Positions 54,587-63,416 of a stretch of DNA of 64,000 bases are shown piece after piece. The position numbers were made by a program, and so were the translations under genes. Position 1 is the first letter of the stretch; the number at the start of each line of letters is the position of its first letter. The notes beneath the pieces were generated by a model. It did no database searches, was not told where the DNA came from, and was given only the letters and a program-made list of their open reading frames with translations. This DNA comes from Streptomyces glaucescens (GTDB lineage Bacteria; Actinomycetota; Actinomycetes; Streptomycetales; Streptomycetaceae): NCBI RefSeq assembly GCF_000761215.1, contig NZ_CP009438.1, positions 7,389,201-7,453,200 of the forward strand, given 5' to 3'.

Positions 54587-55678
54587 GTGGCCTGGCACTC
54601 CCCGGCCCGTTTCCAGGTCGCAGCCAACATCGCCCGCGAACTGCTCACCGGTCCGCAGGCTGAGGCCAACGAGCGGTTGCTGCAGAAGGAGGGCGAGGAC
54701 TCGGACGATCTGTACCTGGACACCCTCTACGCCGACGGAAACCGTCGGGCCTACCTGCAGCGGGGATTGACGAGCTACGACTGGAGCGGGCGCGGCGGGG
54801 GAGCGGTATGGCGCGCCGAGCGCCACGTCGGCCTGGACAACCTCGGGGACTGGCTCACCGGCCGCATCCAGACGGACGCGGACCAGTACGTGGTCCGTCC
54901 GCCCGGCTGGGTGTTGTCTCGCCCGCCGGGCTGGCACGCGCTCGTCCCCGATCCCACACACCCCGGCCGACTGCCGCAGCCGTACGCGACATGGACGGAT
55001 CAGGGCCGCGCCCTAGCCTTTCCCTACCGCGACGGGCAGGCCGTGTGGCCACTGCAGCGCCAGCCCAACCGGCTGGGCTTCGAACCCGTGCCCGGCGTCG
55101 AAGCACTCCTCGCCCCCGCGACCGGCCTCAAGCCCGAACAGGCCCTCAGCTACATCGAGGCCCTGCTCGTCGACTGGAACCACCAGTTCGACGCCGACGA
55201 CGACCCCGACCTCCGCCTTGCCTTGGACGTCCCCGTGGGCCCGGCCTACGACTTCGGCCTCATCAGCGCCGAGGAACGCCAGCGCGCCATGGCCGATGCG
55301 CGCGCGGCGACCCTGAACAGCATGGACGAGGTCATAGACCTCCTCACCGGAGTCGATTGCGACGAGGAGGATCTTCAGTACCTACGACAAGTGCGTGGCA
55401 ACGTCCGTCAGTTCGCGCAAGTGGCCACCCGCCTCGACCCGTCGATCGGTGCACGGTTCCGGGCACACAAGGCGACTTGGCGGTGGCCCGGACTATCGGT
55501 GGCCGGCGAGTTCCTCGCCGGAACCTCCACCGACCTGGTGCAGTGGCTGGCTACCGTCGCGCACGCACGCAGCTCCCTGATCACACAGCAGTCCATGCAA
55601 CAGGCATGGGCCTACGCGTTCGACCGCTACGCCCCCAGAGCCCGCCGCCGCATGTGGTACCCACCGATACAACACTGA
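54587..55678 (+). CDS. Hypothetical protein, possibly 5'-truncated
   Basis: GTG 54587 lies 3 bases after AAGGAG, giving 363 residues; similar-looking sequence continues upstream for ~10 codons, so this may be a truncated gene using a new start. It is soluble and acidic: WHSPARFQVAANIARELLTG, WLTGRIQTDADQYVVRPPGW, ALSYIEALLVDWNHQFDADD, ending RRRMWYPPIQH. Trp-rich, with no membrane segment. No family recognised. It joins the helicase remnant head-to-head at ~54,580. Confidence 0.55.
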   Translation: MAWHSPARFQVAANIARELLTGPQAEANERLLQKEGEDSDDLYLDTLYADGNRRAYLQRGLTSYDWSGRGGGAVWRAERHVGLDNLGDWLTGRIQTDADQYVVRPPGWVLSRPPGWHALVPDPTHPGRLPQPYATWTDQGRALAFPYRDGQAVWPLQRQPNRLGFEPVPGVEALLAPATGLKPEQALSYIEALLVDWNHQFDADDDPDLRLALDVPVGPAYDFGLISAEERQRAMADARAATLNSMDEVIDLLTGVDCDEEDLQYLRQVRGNVRQFAQVATRLDPSIGARFRAHKATWRWPGLSVAGEFLAGTSTDLVQWLATVAHARSSLITQQSMQQAWAYAFDRYAPRARRRMWYPPIQH

Positions 55679-55780
55679 AGAACCCTCGCCGTAGAACTGG
55701 ATGCAGGCCGAGCAGAAAGCGCCCGGATTACTGACATCCCGCGTACCGCACCCGTACGCCCGCCCGAGGGGGAACCTTCG

Positions 55781-55963
55781 ATGTACAACCCGAACCGACC
55801 GCTGATCTCGTCCGCTGCCGCCGGCATCAGCGGCATCGTCCTGGCCCTGATCGGCGCCCCGTGGTGGCTGACCGCCCTGGCCTTCACCTGCTTCGCCCTC
55901 GGCCTGCTCGTCACCGCCATCCAATCCGTCTTCCCCCAGGAATCCGCCCACCGGCTGGCCTGA
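55781..55963 (+). CDS. Small membrane protein, 60 aa
   Basis: ATG 55781 with GAGGGGG upstream. Two hydrophobic segments, LISSAAAGISGIVLALIG and WWLTALAFTCFALGLLVTAI, precede QSVFPQESAHRLA and TGA. The homologous remnant at 49325 reads on through this point (HRLAWWRARWNHQ), so the stop here may be a mutation and the native protein ~25 residues longer. Function unknown. Confidence 0.6.
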   Translation: MYNPNRPLISSAAAGISGIVLALIGAPWWLTALAFTCFALGLLVTAIQSVFPQESAHRLA

Positions 55964-56581
55964 TGGCGCGCCCGCTGGAACCATCAGCACCGGCGCGGCA
56001 CCCGCCACCCGGCCCCTTGCACCACACGGCAAGCCCCAGCCCGGGACCCTCATGGCGCGAAAGCTTCGTCATCGATGAGGATCAGCACCGGCCGCTGACC
56101 GAGTACTGGCGATCGACCCGCCGCCCGCCTGGACGCAGCCGTATGCCGCTTCTGGTGGGAGGCATGCCGTCCAGGGGGAGAGTGGCGCCCAGGAGCCGGA
56201 AGACGGTGATGCCGCAGATCCGAGCGGGCCTGAGCGGGCGGACCGTGCCGCGGGCCCGACCGGCGGCGTACGACACTCCTGCACCGCCGTAAGCCGGACG
56301 ACCTCAAGGCGTGGTGGGCACCGCCCCGACTCGCCGTCACCGACTCCATGCTCACTCTGCGGACGCCATCCGCCTTCGGGGCACACTGTGCCGACTGCAA
56401 CTGCTCGCCGGTCCGAGCGGTGTATGTGGTGTACGTGGCGAGCTCGGCGCGCAGGCCCCGGGCCTGCTGCAGCTCCTGCACGCCCCTTCACGCAGTCGCC
56501 ACGCCCCGTTGGTCCTGGCCTGTGCCCGCGGTCTCGTAGGGTCCGGTCCCGGTGTCAGTGCCTCCTGGCATGGTTGTGATC
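55964..56581. other. Region without a recognised gene
   Basis: The first ~60 bases are the read-through tail of the preceding gene. Later the plus strand has RESFVIDEDQHRPLTEYW and KPDDLKAWWAPPRLAVT in different frames, probably scraps. The promoter of the HEAT gene should be near the end. Confidence 0.4.
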
Positions 56582-58705
56582 ATGTTCGACGGACTTCATG
56601 ACATCGACTGGGCGTCGATGGAACACGCTTACGGCTCGGCGGAGGAGGTACCGGCGCTGCTGTGGGCGCTGCGTTCCCCGCAGGCCGAGGAACGCCGGAA
56701 GGCCCTGGACCGCTTCTACGGCGCGGTCCACCATCAGGGCGACGTGTACCCGGCCACGGCGGCCAGTCTGCCTTTCCTGTTCGAGCTGGCCGCTGACAGC
56801 GCCACGCCCGAGCGGGCCGGCGTCGTCGCGCTGCTGGTCAGCATCGGCCGGGAGTCCCTGGAGCGGGGTTTTGAGGACGACGGTACCGAGATCGAGTACT
56901 ACCCGCCGATGGGCTGCGTGCAGGCCGTCGCCTTCCTGCGCGAGCGGGGTGAGGAGTTCGCCGAACTCGCCCGTGACAGCGACCCGGAGGTGCGCCTGGC
57001 CGCGATTGGCGGGCTCGGGCTCTTCCTCGACGACGCTGATCGGGCCGCCGCGGTGCTGCGTGAGAGGCTGGCAGCCGAGCAAGGTATCGCGGCGCGACTG
57101 CAGATCGTTCAGGCGGCGGCCACCCTGGTACTGCGCCTGCCGGCGGCCGCGCACCAGGTGATGGACTGGCTCTGCGGGCTTGCTTCCGATCCGGCCCAGG
57201 GCCCGGCGACTCGGCTGGCGGCTTTTGTCCAGCGGGCCCGCTGTGCCCCGGATGAGATCGGCGAGGACGTCGTAGCGGCAGCCGTCGGCCTGCTGCGCGA
57301 GAGTGCCCGAGCCGTACCCGTGCGGTCGATCGCGCCGGTCCCGAGCCGTCCGGCGGCACCTGCGGACAACGTTGCGCCCCAGATCGTCGCCGCGTTCGAG
57401 GATCTCGACCACTTCACGCGCGTGTACGCACCGACCACGGTCCTGCTGCGTACGTTCCACGAAGCCCTGGGCGCCCGGGTGCGAGAGCGCACAACGGTGC
57501 TGGCCGAGCAGTTGATCAGCCCCGATGCCGGCTCGCGCCTGGACGCGGTCCGGATGAGCGGGGAGCTGATGCGCACCTGGCGCGGGGACCACACCCGGCT
57601 CCTCCTGCTGGTCGCCGACCAGCTGACCACGGCCGACCAGGAGGTCGCTGCCGAGGCCGGGGCCGTTCTGGAGTCCTGCCATCCGATCGCCGCCCCGGCC
57701 CGGGAGGCACTCGCCACGCACATCGACGCCCAGCACGCGGCGCACGGCCCTGATGTGTGGGCCGCACCGCAGGCGCGGCTGCGCAAAAGCCACCAGGCGG
57801 CCGTCCGGGCATTGGCGCGCCTGGGCGACGCACGCGCGCTGCCGAGTCTGCTGGCCGCGCTGGACGGCGACGTCGACGCCTGGCGCGCGGTCCAGGTCGC
57901 AGGGCATCTGCCGCAGGCGGCAGATGAGTTGGTGCCCCGGCTTTGCGACCACCTGCGCCGGATCGACCTCTCCCAGCAGTGGACCGAGATGAGCGCCAAC
58001 GCGCTCCTGGCCGCGCTGGCCGCGCTGGGCGACCCGGCTGCGGTTCCTGCGCTGGTGGACACGCTCGGCGCCGCGGTGCGCCATGAGCAGCACGACGTCA
58101 CGCGATCAGCTCTTGAGGCACTGAAGGCGTTCGGGCCGACGGCGGCCGGCGTACGGGAGACGATCCGGTCGCTGACCACCGCCACCGATGCGCACGTACG
58201 GCCTGCCGCCGTCGCCGCGCTGTGGGCCGTCGGCGGTGACCTGGCCGAGGTCATGCCGCTCCTGCTCGGCCTCCTCGACGACCGCATCACCTTCCGGATC
58301 AGTGACGCGGCCGACTTGCTCGGCGAGATCGGCCCGCCCGCCTCCGCCGCCCTGCCGCGCCTGCGCCGCCTTCTGACGCACGACTACGAATGGGTCCGGG
58401 TGCATTGCGCGGCCGCACTGTGGGAGATCGGCGGCCAGGCCGAGGCACCGGCCGTCCTGGACACCCTGCTCCAGGCCTGGGCGAAGAACCCCGCGACGGC
58501 CAACCACGTCGTGGCCTGCCTGGACCGCATGGGCCCGCTTGCGGCACCGGCCCTGCCCCTGCTCCGCGAACAACTGGCCCTGCCCCGACGCGGCGGCAGA
58601 TTCCAGAGCATCGACCATGACGAGGAACTCCAGCGGATCGGCCGCGCCCTCATCACCCGGCTCGAACCCCCAGCGCCGTCAGCCCCCGCTCCCCGAACAA
58701 CCTGA
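56582..58705 (+). CDS. HEAT-repeat protein
   Basis: 707 residues from ATG 56582 (MFDGLHDIDWASMEHAYGSA), chosen because family members begin this way; no clear ribosome site is seen. The whole chain is alpha-helical HEAT-type repeats, for example DSDPEVRLAAIGGLGLFLDD, ALARLGDARALPSLLAALDG and AAALWEIGGQAEAPAVLDTL. HEAT solenoids act as protein-binding scaffolds. It is the largest intact gene of the right part and has no obvious partner. It stands in the same orientation as the AlbA-domain gene 79 bases downstream. Confidence 0.85.
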   Translation: MFDGLHDIDWASMEHAYGSAEEVPALLWALRSPQAEERRKALDRFYGAVHHQGDVYPATAASLPFLFELAADSATPERAGVVALLVSIGRESLERGFEDDGTEIEYYPPMGCVQAVAFLRERGEEFAELARDSDPEVRLAAIGGLGLFLDDADRAAAVLRERLAAEQGIAARLQIVQAAATLVLRLPAAAHQVMDWLCGLASDPAQGPATRLAAFVQRARCAPDEIGEDVVAAAVGLLRESARAVPVRSIAPVPSRPAAPADNVAPQIVAAFEDLDHFTRVYAPTTVLLRTFHEALGARVRERTTVLAEQLISPDAGSRLDAVRMSGELMRTWRGDHTRLLLLVADQLTTADQEVAAEAGAVLESCHPIAAPAREALATHIDAQHAAHGPDVWAAPQARLRKSHQAAVRALARLGDARALPSLLAALDGDVDAWRAVQVAGHLPQAADELVPRLCDHLRRIDLSQQWTEMSANALLAALAALGDPAAVPALVDTLGAAVRHEQHDVTRSALEALKAFGPTAAGVRETIRSLTTATDAHVRPAAVAALWAVGGDLAEVMPLLLGLLDDRITFRISDAADLLGEIGPPASAALPRLRRLLTHDYEWVRVHCAAALWEIGGQAEAPAVLDTLLQAWAKNPATANHVVACLDRMGPLAAPALPLLREQLALPRRGGRFQSIDHDEELQRIGRALITRLEPPAPSAPAPRTT

Positions 58706-58783
58706 GGCTGCGCCATCCTTGCGCCGCCGGCATCGTCGGTGCGCGGGCCGGCGATGTCAGTGCCACGCCGTAGGGTGCCGGGC

Positions 58784-60042
58784 ATGGCCCGTTCCTGGAC
58801 ACGACTGCATGAGCATCTCGGGGCTGCGCCCGGCCCCTTGGACTTCGACATGGTCGCCAAGGCTGCTGCCGACCGGCTGGCGGAGTCCGACGACCTGGAC
58901 TGGAAGGAACAGCTTCCGCAGCCCCCAAGGGACGGCCGGTGGAACGAGCTGGCCAAGGACGTCGCTGCGATGGCCAACACCCGCGGCGGCCTGATCATCT
59001 TCGGCGTGCGGGATGCCACGTGTGAGATGGTCGGTATCGACCCGGACGAGGTGAACATCGAGCAGTACGCCCAGTGGGTCCGCAACCACGTCCAGCCCTA
59101 CCTGCCGGACCTCACCTTCACGGTCCTCACCTCGACCGACGGCACCACCAGCGTGCTGGTGGCCGACGTCCCCGCCAGCCCCATGGCCCCCCACCTCGTC
59201 TACGGCACCGCCGCCCGGGACAAGGACCAGCAGGCCGCCGTCGCCCCCTACCGCGACCGCGACCACACCGCCTGGATGGCCGAGCACCAACTCGAACGCG
59301 CCTACCGCGACCGCTTCACCCGAGCTCAGCGCGCCGAGGAGGAAGTACACCATCTGCTCGCCCACGCCCAGGAGACCGTGTCCGCCCAGCTGCCCTGGCC
59401 CGCCCCGAGCGCCCGCTACCGCGTACCGCTCCACGCCTGACCCGCGAAGAGACCACCGCCGTCGCCCAGGCCGCCCGGCTCCGGGGCCATGATCCGATGA
59501 GGCCCGGCCCTCTGGCCAGCCTGGAGGTCGTCACCGGCAACCCGCGGCCCGGCCTGCGCCGCTGGGTTTTCAGCACTCTCCTGCTGTCCGGTGCCCGCGA
59601 GGTCCACGCCGAACTGCACCACGATGGGACCGTGCTGCTGGCCGCCAACGTCTCCTGGAACGCCGCACGCAACCTGGCCACCGACGACATACCCGACGCT
59701 GGCATCGCGGTGTCCCAGGACTTCATCGGCGCCTGCTGCCGCGACCTGACCACCACTGCCTGGGAACTGGCCCGCCGACTTAGGATCGATAGCGCGCTGC
59801 AGCTGACCACGACCCTCACCGCCGTCACCCCCTCTTCCACGACGCCGCCGCCCGCCCTGGTCCCGGTCGTTACCGGATTCGGCGGCTTTACCGACGCTCC
59901 CAACCACGCCCGCCACCCTCGCCGGATCCAGCCTGTCACCGCCGTACTGACCCCGCTCGACGAGGCCGAAGCCCTTGCGGAGACCGCACAGGAGCTGTTC
60001 ACCGACGTGATGAACCAGTTCGGCCTCGACCCGCAGCTCTGA
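58784..60042 (+). pseudogene. AlbA_2/Schlafen-type DNA-binding domain protein with frameshift
   Basis: ATG 58784 begins MARSWTRLHEHLG. Residues ~25-150 are the AlbA_2 domain: ESDDLDWKEQLPQ, ELAKDVAAMANTRGGLIIFG, GIDPDEVNIEQYAQWVRNHV and VLVADVPASPMAPHLVYGTA. Near 59400 the frame shifts and the C-terminal ~200 residues (RPERPLPRTAPRLTREETTA, WNAARNLATDDIPDAGIAVS, ELFTDVMNQFGLDPQL) continue to TGA 60042. If the first frame is used the protein ends at 59440 (218 residues), possibly still as a DNA-binding module. Such proteins often regulate or defend against foreign DNA. Confidence 0.75.
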
Positions 60043-60371
60043 GGAACGTCTGTCCCACGCCGAGCACGGCGACGTCCCCGCCCCGCACCGCGAGGCGCTC
60101 CCAGCCCGGGGCTTTCGCACGCCGCCCCGGCACCAGGATCCGGCAGGCCGGCCGCTGCGCCGTGACCCCGGCGGGACGACTGTCGTTGTTCCGGCTGGTG
60201 CCGCCCCTTGCCCGCGCTGTGACGGTGCCCGGCTGAGTGCCGCGTCAGCCCACGACTGACGCGGACAGGTAGGCCCCAGACGCGCCGCGTCACTCACAGC
60301 GCCCCGCCCGTGTGGCCACGCCACCCAGCAGGCGCCGGATCGTGGGACCGGCCGTAAGGGACGGCACGGCC
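60043..60371. other. Intergenic region
   Basis: No gene seen. Contains the hairpin at 60240-60264 and presumably the promoter of the next gene. Confidence 0.5.
60240..60264. terminator. 9-bp hairpin
   Basis: CCGCGTCAG (60240-60248) pairs perfectly with CTGACGCGG (60256-60264) around 7 bases, without a T-run. Confidence 0.55.
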
Positions 60372-60896
60372 ATGACCTCCGCCCAACCACGCAAACGACC
60401 GCAGCGGCGCAGCGAAATCCCCCACGGTCCGACGCAGGACGCGGGCCTGCAGCAGATCCGCGATACCCTGCCGCCCGCGCCCGAACCCTGCACGGTCGAG
60501 CCCGCCCCGCGCCCTGTGGGCGAGGAGGTGCCACCGGAACTCCTGGCGCTAATCACCTACCACTGCCGCCGCATCAACGCCTACCTCGCCCGCGCTCAGC
60601 ACCTGCAGACCCTGCACGGCGACGACATGAAGCAGTGGCAGCGCCTGGTCCTGTACGCCCTGACCGACGCCTTCGCCCACAACCACCTCCTGATCGGCAC
60701 CCTCGCCGCCTACCTCCAGCGCCACGACCTCGACGCCGACCTGCTGCGCCGCTATCTGCAGTCCCCGGACCCCGGCCGCTACATCACCCGTGAGGCCGTG
60801 GAGCACCTCGACGGCCTTACCGGCGCCGTGCCGGAAGAAGCGGCCGAGCCGGTCTGGATGGCCATCGGCCGGCGCATCGCCCGAGACGGCGGCTAA
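60372..60896 (+). CDS. Hypothetical helical protein, 174 aa
   Basis: ATG 60372 with AAGGGA upstream. A Pro-rich basic N-terminus is followed from residue ~55 by a helical bundle: LALITYHCRRINAYLARAQH, DDMKQWQRLVLYALTDAFAH, GTLAAYLQRHDLDADLLRRY, ending EPVWMAIGRRIARDGG. Soluble, no family recognised. It lies close to the terminus with plasmid-type neighbours. Confidence 0.65.
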   Translation: MTSAQPRKRPQRRSEIPHGPTQDAGLQQIRDTLPPAPEPCTVEPAPRPVGEEVPPELLALITYHCRRINAYLARAQHLQTLHGDDMKQWQRLVLYALTDAFAHNHLLIGTLAAYLQRHDLDADLLRRYLQSPDPGRYITREAVEHLDGLTGAVPEEAAEPVWMAIGRRIARDGG

Positions 60897-61045
60897 TGCC
60901 GCGTGCCGCCAGCGCCTCGGGCCAGCCGGTCTGACCCGGCGCGGACGGTTCGGCTCGGAACCGCCCGCGGGCTGCGTCGTCCGGCGGGGGCCCGCTGGTC
61001 ATCACAGCAGTGGCCCCCACCGGCTCGAGAAGCCGGGAGCGGCTC

Positions 61046-61168
61046 AGGAGGCAGTGCGCACCGGCTCGGAGTAGGTGGTGAAGAACCGGTCGCCAGCGAG
61101 TTCGTGGTGGGCGAGCTGTTCGCGGACCACCTGTTCGTCCGCCCAGCGGTCCGGGTTGCTGGCGTTGC
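61046..61168 (-). pseudogene. Last ~40 codons of a terminal helicase (second copy)
   Basis: The minus strand reads DRWADEQVVREQLAHHELAG then DRFFTTYSEPVRTAS and stop, almost the same as the end of the remnant at 53801-53920 (DRWADEQVVREQLAHHKLTD, DRFFATYAEPV). Everything upstream has been replaced. Confidence 0.75.
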
Positions 61169-61317
61169 GGTGCTGAATGCCTCGGAAAGGGGAAGCGCGG
61201 CCGGAGGCGAAGCACGCCACTGAAAGCCGGTACTCGCTGCGGCTTCATCCTTCGATCATCCGGTGCCGCCCCTACCAGCGTCGGCGACTCATTCGATGCT
61301 CGCCGTGGCACCCACGT

Positions 61318-61528
61318 CCACGAGTCTCTCTTGGCTTCTTCCGCGGCGGACCTGGGGACACCCTCCTTAATTGGCTTTGGTACGTTTTCGACTAGCTCCC
61401 TGGCCTCTTTCGTGCCCAATCCGGTGAGCTCTCGGACGACCTTGACCACCTCGGTCTCATCGCTTCCGGCGCTCCCGAACAGAGTGGCTTCGTTCACCTT
61501 CAGTGACAGCGTTTGTCGACCAGTTTGA
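61318..61528 (-). pseudogene. L7/L12-like C-terminal domain fragment
   Basis: The minus strand reads TLSLKVNEATLFGSAGSDET, VVKVVRELTGLGTKEARELV and ENVPKPIKEGVPRSAAEEAK. This is the VVRELTGLGLKEAKDLV signature of the ribosomal L7/L12 C-terminal fold; it is probably a stand-alone relative and not the ribosomal gene. No start or proper end. Confidence 0.65.
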
Positions 61529-61586
61529 GCGGCGGTTAGCGATCTCTGGGGCGATGAATGTTCACGAGTTCTGACGGCGCTTCGCG

Positions 61587-62090
61587 TCAGTGATCTCGGT
61601 CTGGAGTCCGTGCGGAGCAGTCGTGTCCGTCGCCGGGCAGGCCCATGACGTTCAGCACGGGTTCCTCGCCTTCGGGGATCTCGAAGGTGAAGTTCGCTCC
61701 TGACGGGATCGCCGTGAGCGAGCACTGGTCGCCGAAGGTCAGCGGAGGGTAGGGCTCCCAGGAACAGCCGGCCTTGTCCAAGGCGGAAACGACGTCCGCG
61801 TGCTTGAGCCCTGCCGGGAAAATGCCCGTTCCTCCGACAGCCGACGGGGGGAGCTCGACGACGTCACGCCAGGTCTGGACGCAGATGAGGGAGACCTTGC
61901 GGCAGCGGCAAACACTCAGTTCAAGGTCTCCGTAGGCTAAGAGCCTCGGCCACTTTCTGTTCCGGCTCATGGTTCCGATGTCCCACGGCTCGCCGAGTGC
62001 CGCGGTCACATCGTTCCAGTCGGCTCCGCTGAACACCGGGCCCAGCCGACCTGTCTTCGCCATGCTGGTCAGGACATCGAGTATCTCCAC
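61587..62090 (-). CDS. Hypothetical protein, 167 aa, immunity-like
   Basis: GTG 62090; soluble, beta-rich with several Cys. VEILDVLTSMAKTGRLGPVF, SGADWNDVTAALGEPWDIGT, AYGDLELSVCRCRKVSLICV, and PSGANFTFEIPEGEEPVLNV. The DWxxVTxALGxPWDIG block and the DLELS strand recur in Streptomyces hypothetical proteins near toxin loci. No ribosome site is obvious. Function unknown. Confidence 0.6.
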   Translation of the reverse strand: MEILDVLTSMAKTGRLGPVFSGADWNDVTAALGEPWDIGTMSRNRKWPRLLAYGDLELSVCRCRKVSLICVQTWRDVVELPPSAVGGTGIFPAGLKHADVVSALDKAGCSWEPYPPLTFGDQCSLTAIPSGANFTFEIPEGEEPVLNVMGLPGDGHDCSARTPDRDH

Positions 62091-62140
62091 GAGGCGGAGC
62101 CTGACAGGTGCCCTGACCAGCAGTCCAGCGGTTTCAGGGG

Positions 62141-62505
62141 TCAGCCCGCTGCGGGTTGTTCGGTTCGGGCTCGGGTGCTGGCAAGTCGGTAGGAGTCGGT
62201 GCCGGTCTCGATGATGGTTCCGTTGAAGGTGAGCCGGTCGACGATGGCCGCGCAGAGGCGGGGGTCGGTGAACGTCTTGGTCCAGCCGCCGAACGACTCG
62301 TTGGAGGCGATCGCGACGCTGTTCTTCTCCTCGCGTTCGGTCAGGACCTGGAAGAGGAGTTCGGCGCCGTGGCGGTCGAGTTCCATGTAGCCGAGTTCGT
62401 CGATGCAGAACAGATCGACGCGGCCGTAGCGGGTGAGGGTCTTGTTCAGCTGCTTTTCGTCCGCGGCCTCGACCAGCTCATTGACCAGCTTGGTGGCGAG
62501 TGTCG
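62141..62505 (-). pseudogene. istB: IS21-type helper ATPase (IstB), N-terminally truncated
   Basis: The minus strand reads LVNELVEAADEKQLNKTL, the Walker B region DLFCIDELGYMELD, the sensor region VAIASNESFGGWTKTF and the C-terminal RLTFNGTIIETGTDSYRLA, matching AAA+ IstB proteins that assist IS21-family transposition. The Walker A half is missing; the break near 62505 adjoins unrelated sequence. The partner IstA transposase is not in the window. Confidence 0.85.
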
Positions 62506-63009
62506 GCGTACGCGTGAACGTGCCCAGTCACGTACGGATGAACGTGCTCAGTTCGTGAGGTGCCGGAAGCCAGCGCCGGGCAGTCTGCTGCTTGATCTGT
62601 TGAGGCCTTCCCAGCGGCGGCACCGTCTGGCACTACCACGACTGGGAGCCGGCCGAAGAAGACCTCAGGCCCCGCAAGTACGAGTACCGCCTCCCCGACT
62701 TCACCACCTGAGCGCACACCTCCGGCCGCAGGAAGCGAGTCGACGGCTGACGCCCGGTCACCTGCCCTGCGGCCGGAGGACCTCAATGGGCAACCGGGCC
62801 CCCACGCCCCGCCTGGGCAGCCTCAGCCCGTCCGTGCAAAGCAATAGAAACGTCTGGGCTCCCTGAAGAGGGTTTGCTTAACTGTTTCTGCACGTCCAGA
62901 CACAACCGATCCAAGGCTCTGTCAGAGGCTCCTGATAGGCTGTCATAGACAGCAAGCAAGAAGGGTATCGAGAAGCTCTCCAAGGGCCCCTGGAAAGGCA
63001 CCTGACAGG
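62506..63009. other. Transition region into the AT-richer subtelomere
   Basis: A plus-strand scrap at 62615-62711 reads VWHYHDWEPAEEDLRPRKY and a stop. GTGAACGTGC/ATGAACGTGC direct repeats near 62514-62542 may be an IS end. From ~62,820 GC falls sharply, and the sequence contains short hairpins such as GCTGTCATAGACAGC (62939-62953). No gene is supported. Confidence 0.5.
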
Positions 63010-63039
63010 TCGACAGAAGACCCCTGCCTGAGGTACTAT
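63010..63039 (+). promoter_or_regulatory. Predicted sigma-70-type promoter
   Basis: TCGACA (63010-63015) and TACTAT (63034-63039) with an 18-base spacer resemble -35 TTGACA and -10 TATAAT. Transcription from here would give a leader of about 130 bases before the small gene at 63179. Confidence 0.4.
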
Positions 63040-63102
63040 AGAAAGAGAACAGGGCGAGTCGTACCCGAAACCAAGCACCAGTTGAACCATAGCCACACCT
63101 GT

Positions 63103-63137
63103 ATTTTGCGCCGGAGGCCAGCACCCTCCGGCAAAAT
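63103..63137. promoter_or_regulatory. Leader hairpin upstream of the telomere-proximal small gene
   Basis: ATTTTG(CG)CCGGAGG (63103-63117) pairs with CCTCCGGCAAAAT (63125-63137) with a two-base bulge. It is placed between the predicted promoter and the ribosome site, so it could be a regulatory or stabilising leader structure. Confidence 0.5.
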
Positions 63138-63178
63138 TATGCCGAAAAACAACTACTAATTGCAATCAAGGAGTCACT

Positions 63179-63364
63179 GTGAGTATTAACAGTCAGGGCG
63201 CAGCAGACCAGCACGCCAACCAGGAACAGCAGGAGGGACAAGAAGTGCAGCAGAACAACCGCCGGCTCCGTCAAGCAACCGGACAGCTGTTCAAGATAAT
63301 CGTCCAGGGCATCAATTTTGTTGGTAATCTCCTCAGAGTCATCGAGTTCTTCGGAAGCCTGTGA
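63179..63364 (+). CDS. Telomere-proximal small amphipathic peptide, 61 aa
   Basis: GTG 63179 preceded by AAGGAG with a 5-base spacing. The first half is hydrophilic and Gln-rich (HANQEQQEGQEVQQNNRRLR), the second half hydrophobic/amphipathic (FKIIVQGINFVGNLLRVIEF). GC content is clearly lower than in any other intact gene here. It has its own promoter-like boxes and a T-tailed terminator. No family is recognised; a membrane-associated or protein-binding peptide is possible. It is the last gene before the telomeric palindromes. Confidence 0.6.
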   Translation: MSINSQGAADQHANQEQQEGQEVQQNNRRLRQATGQLFKIIVQGINFVGNLLRVIEFFGSL

Positions 63365-63381
63365 TATCCAGTCCACACTTC

Positions 63382-63416
63382 GATGAGGCCCGCGAACAAC
63401 GCGAGGTCATTTTTTT
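63382..63416 (+). terminator. T8-tailed hairpin after the small gene
   Basis: ATGA...CGCG-AACAA-CGCG...TCAT with an internal mismatch, followed by eight T residues (63409-63416). The stem is modest, but the long T-run is rare in this genome and it lies 17 bases after the stop. Confidence 0.55.

Noticed and set aside
63137..63376. Minus-strand 79-codon ORF opposite the telomere-proximal peptide
   Set aside because: It has a hydrophobic stretch, but no ribosome site and no promoter; the plus-strand ORF has both plus a terminator.
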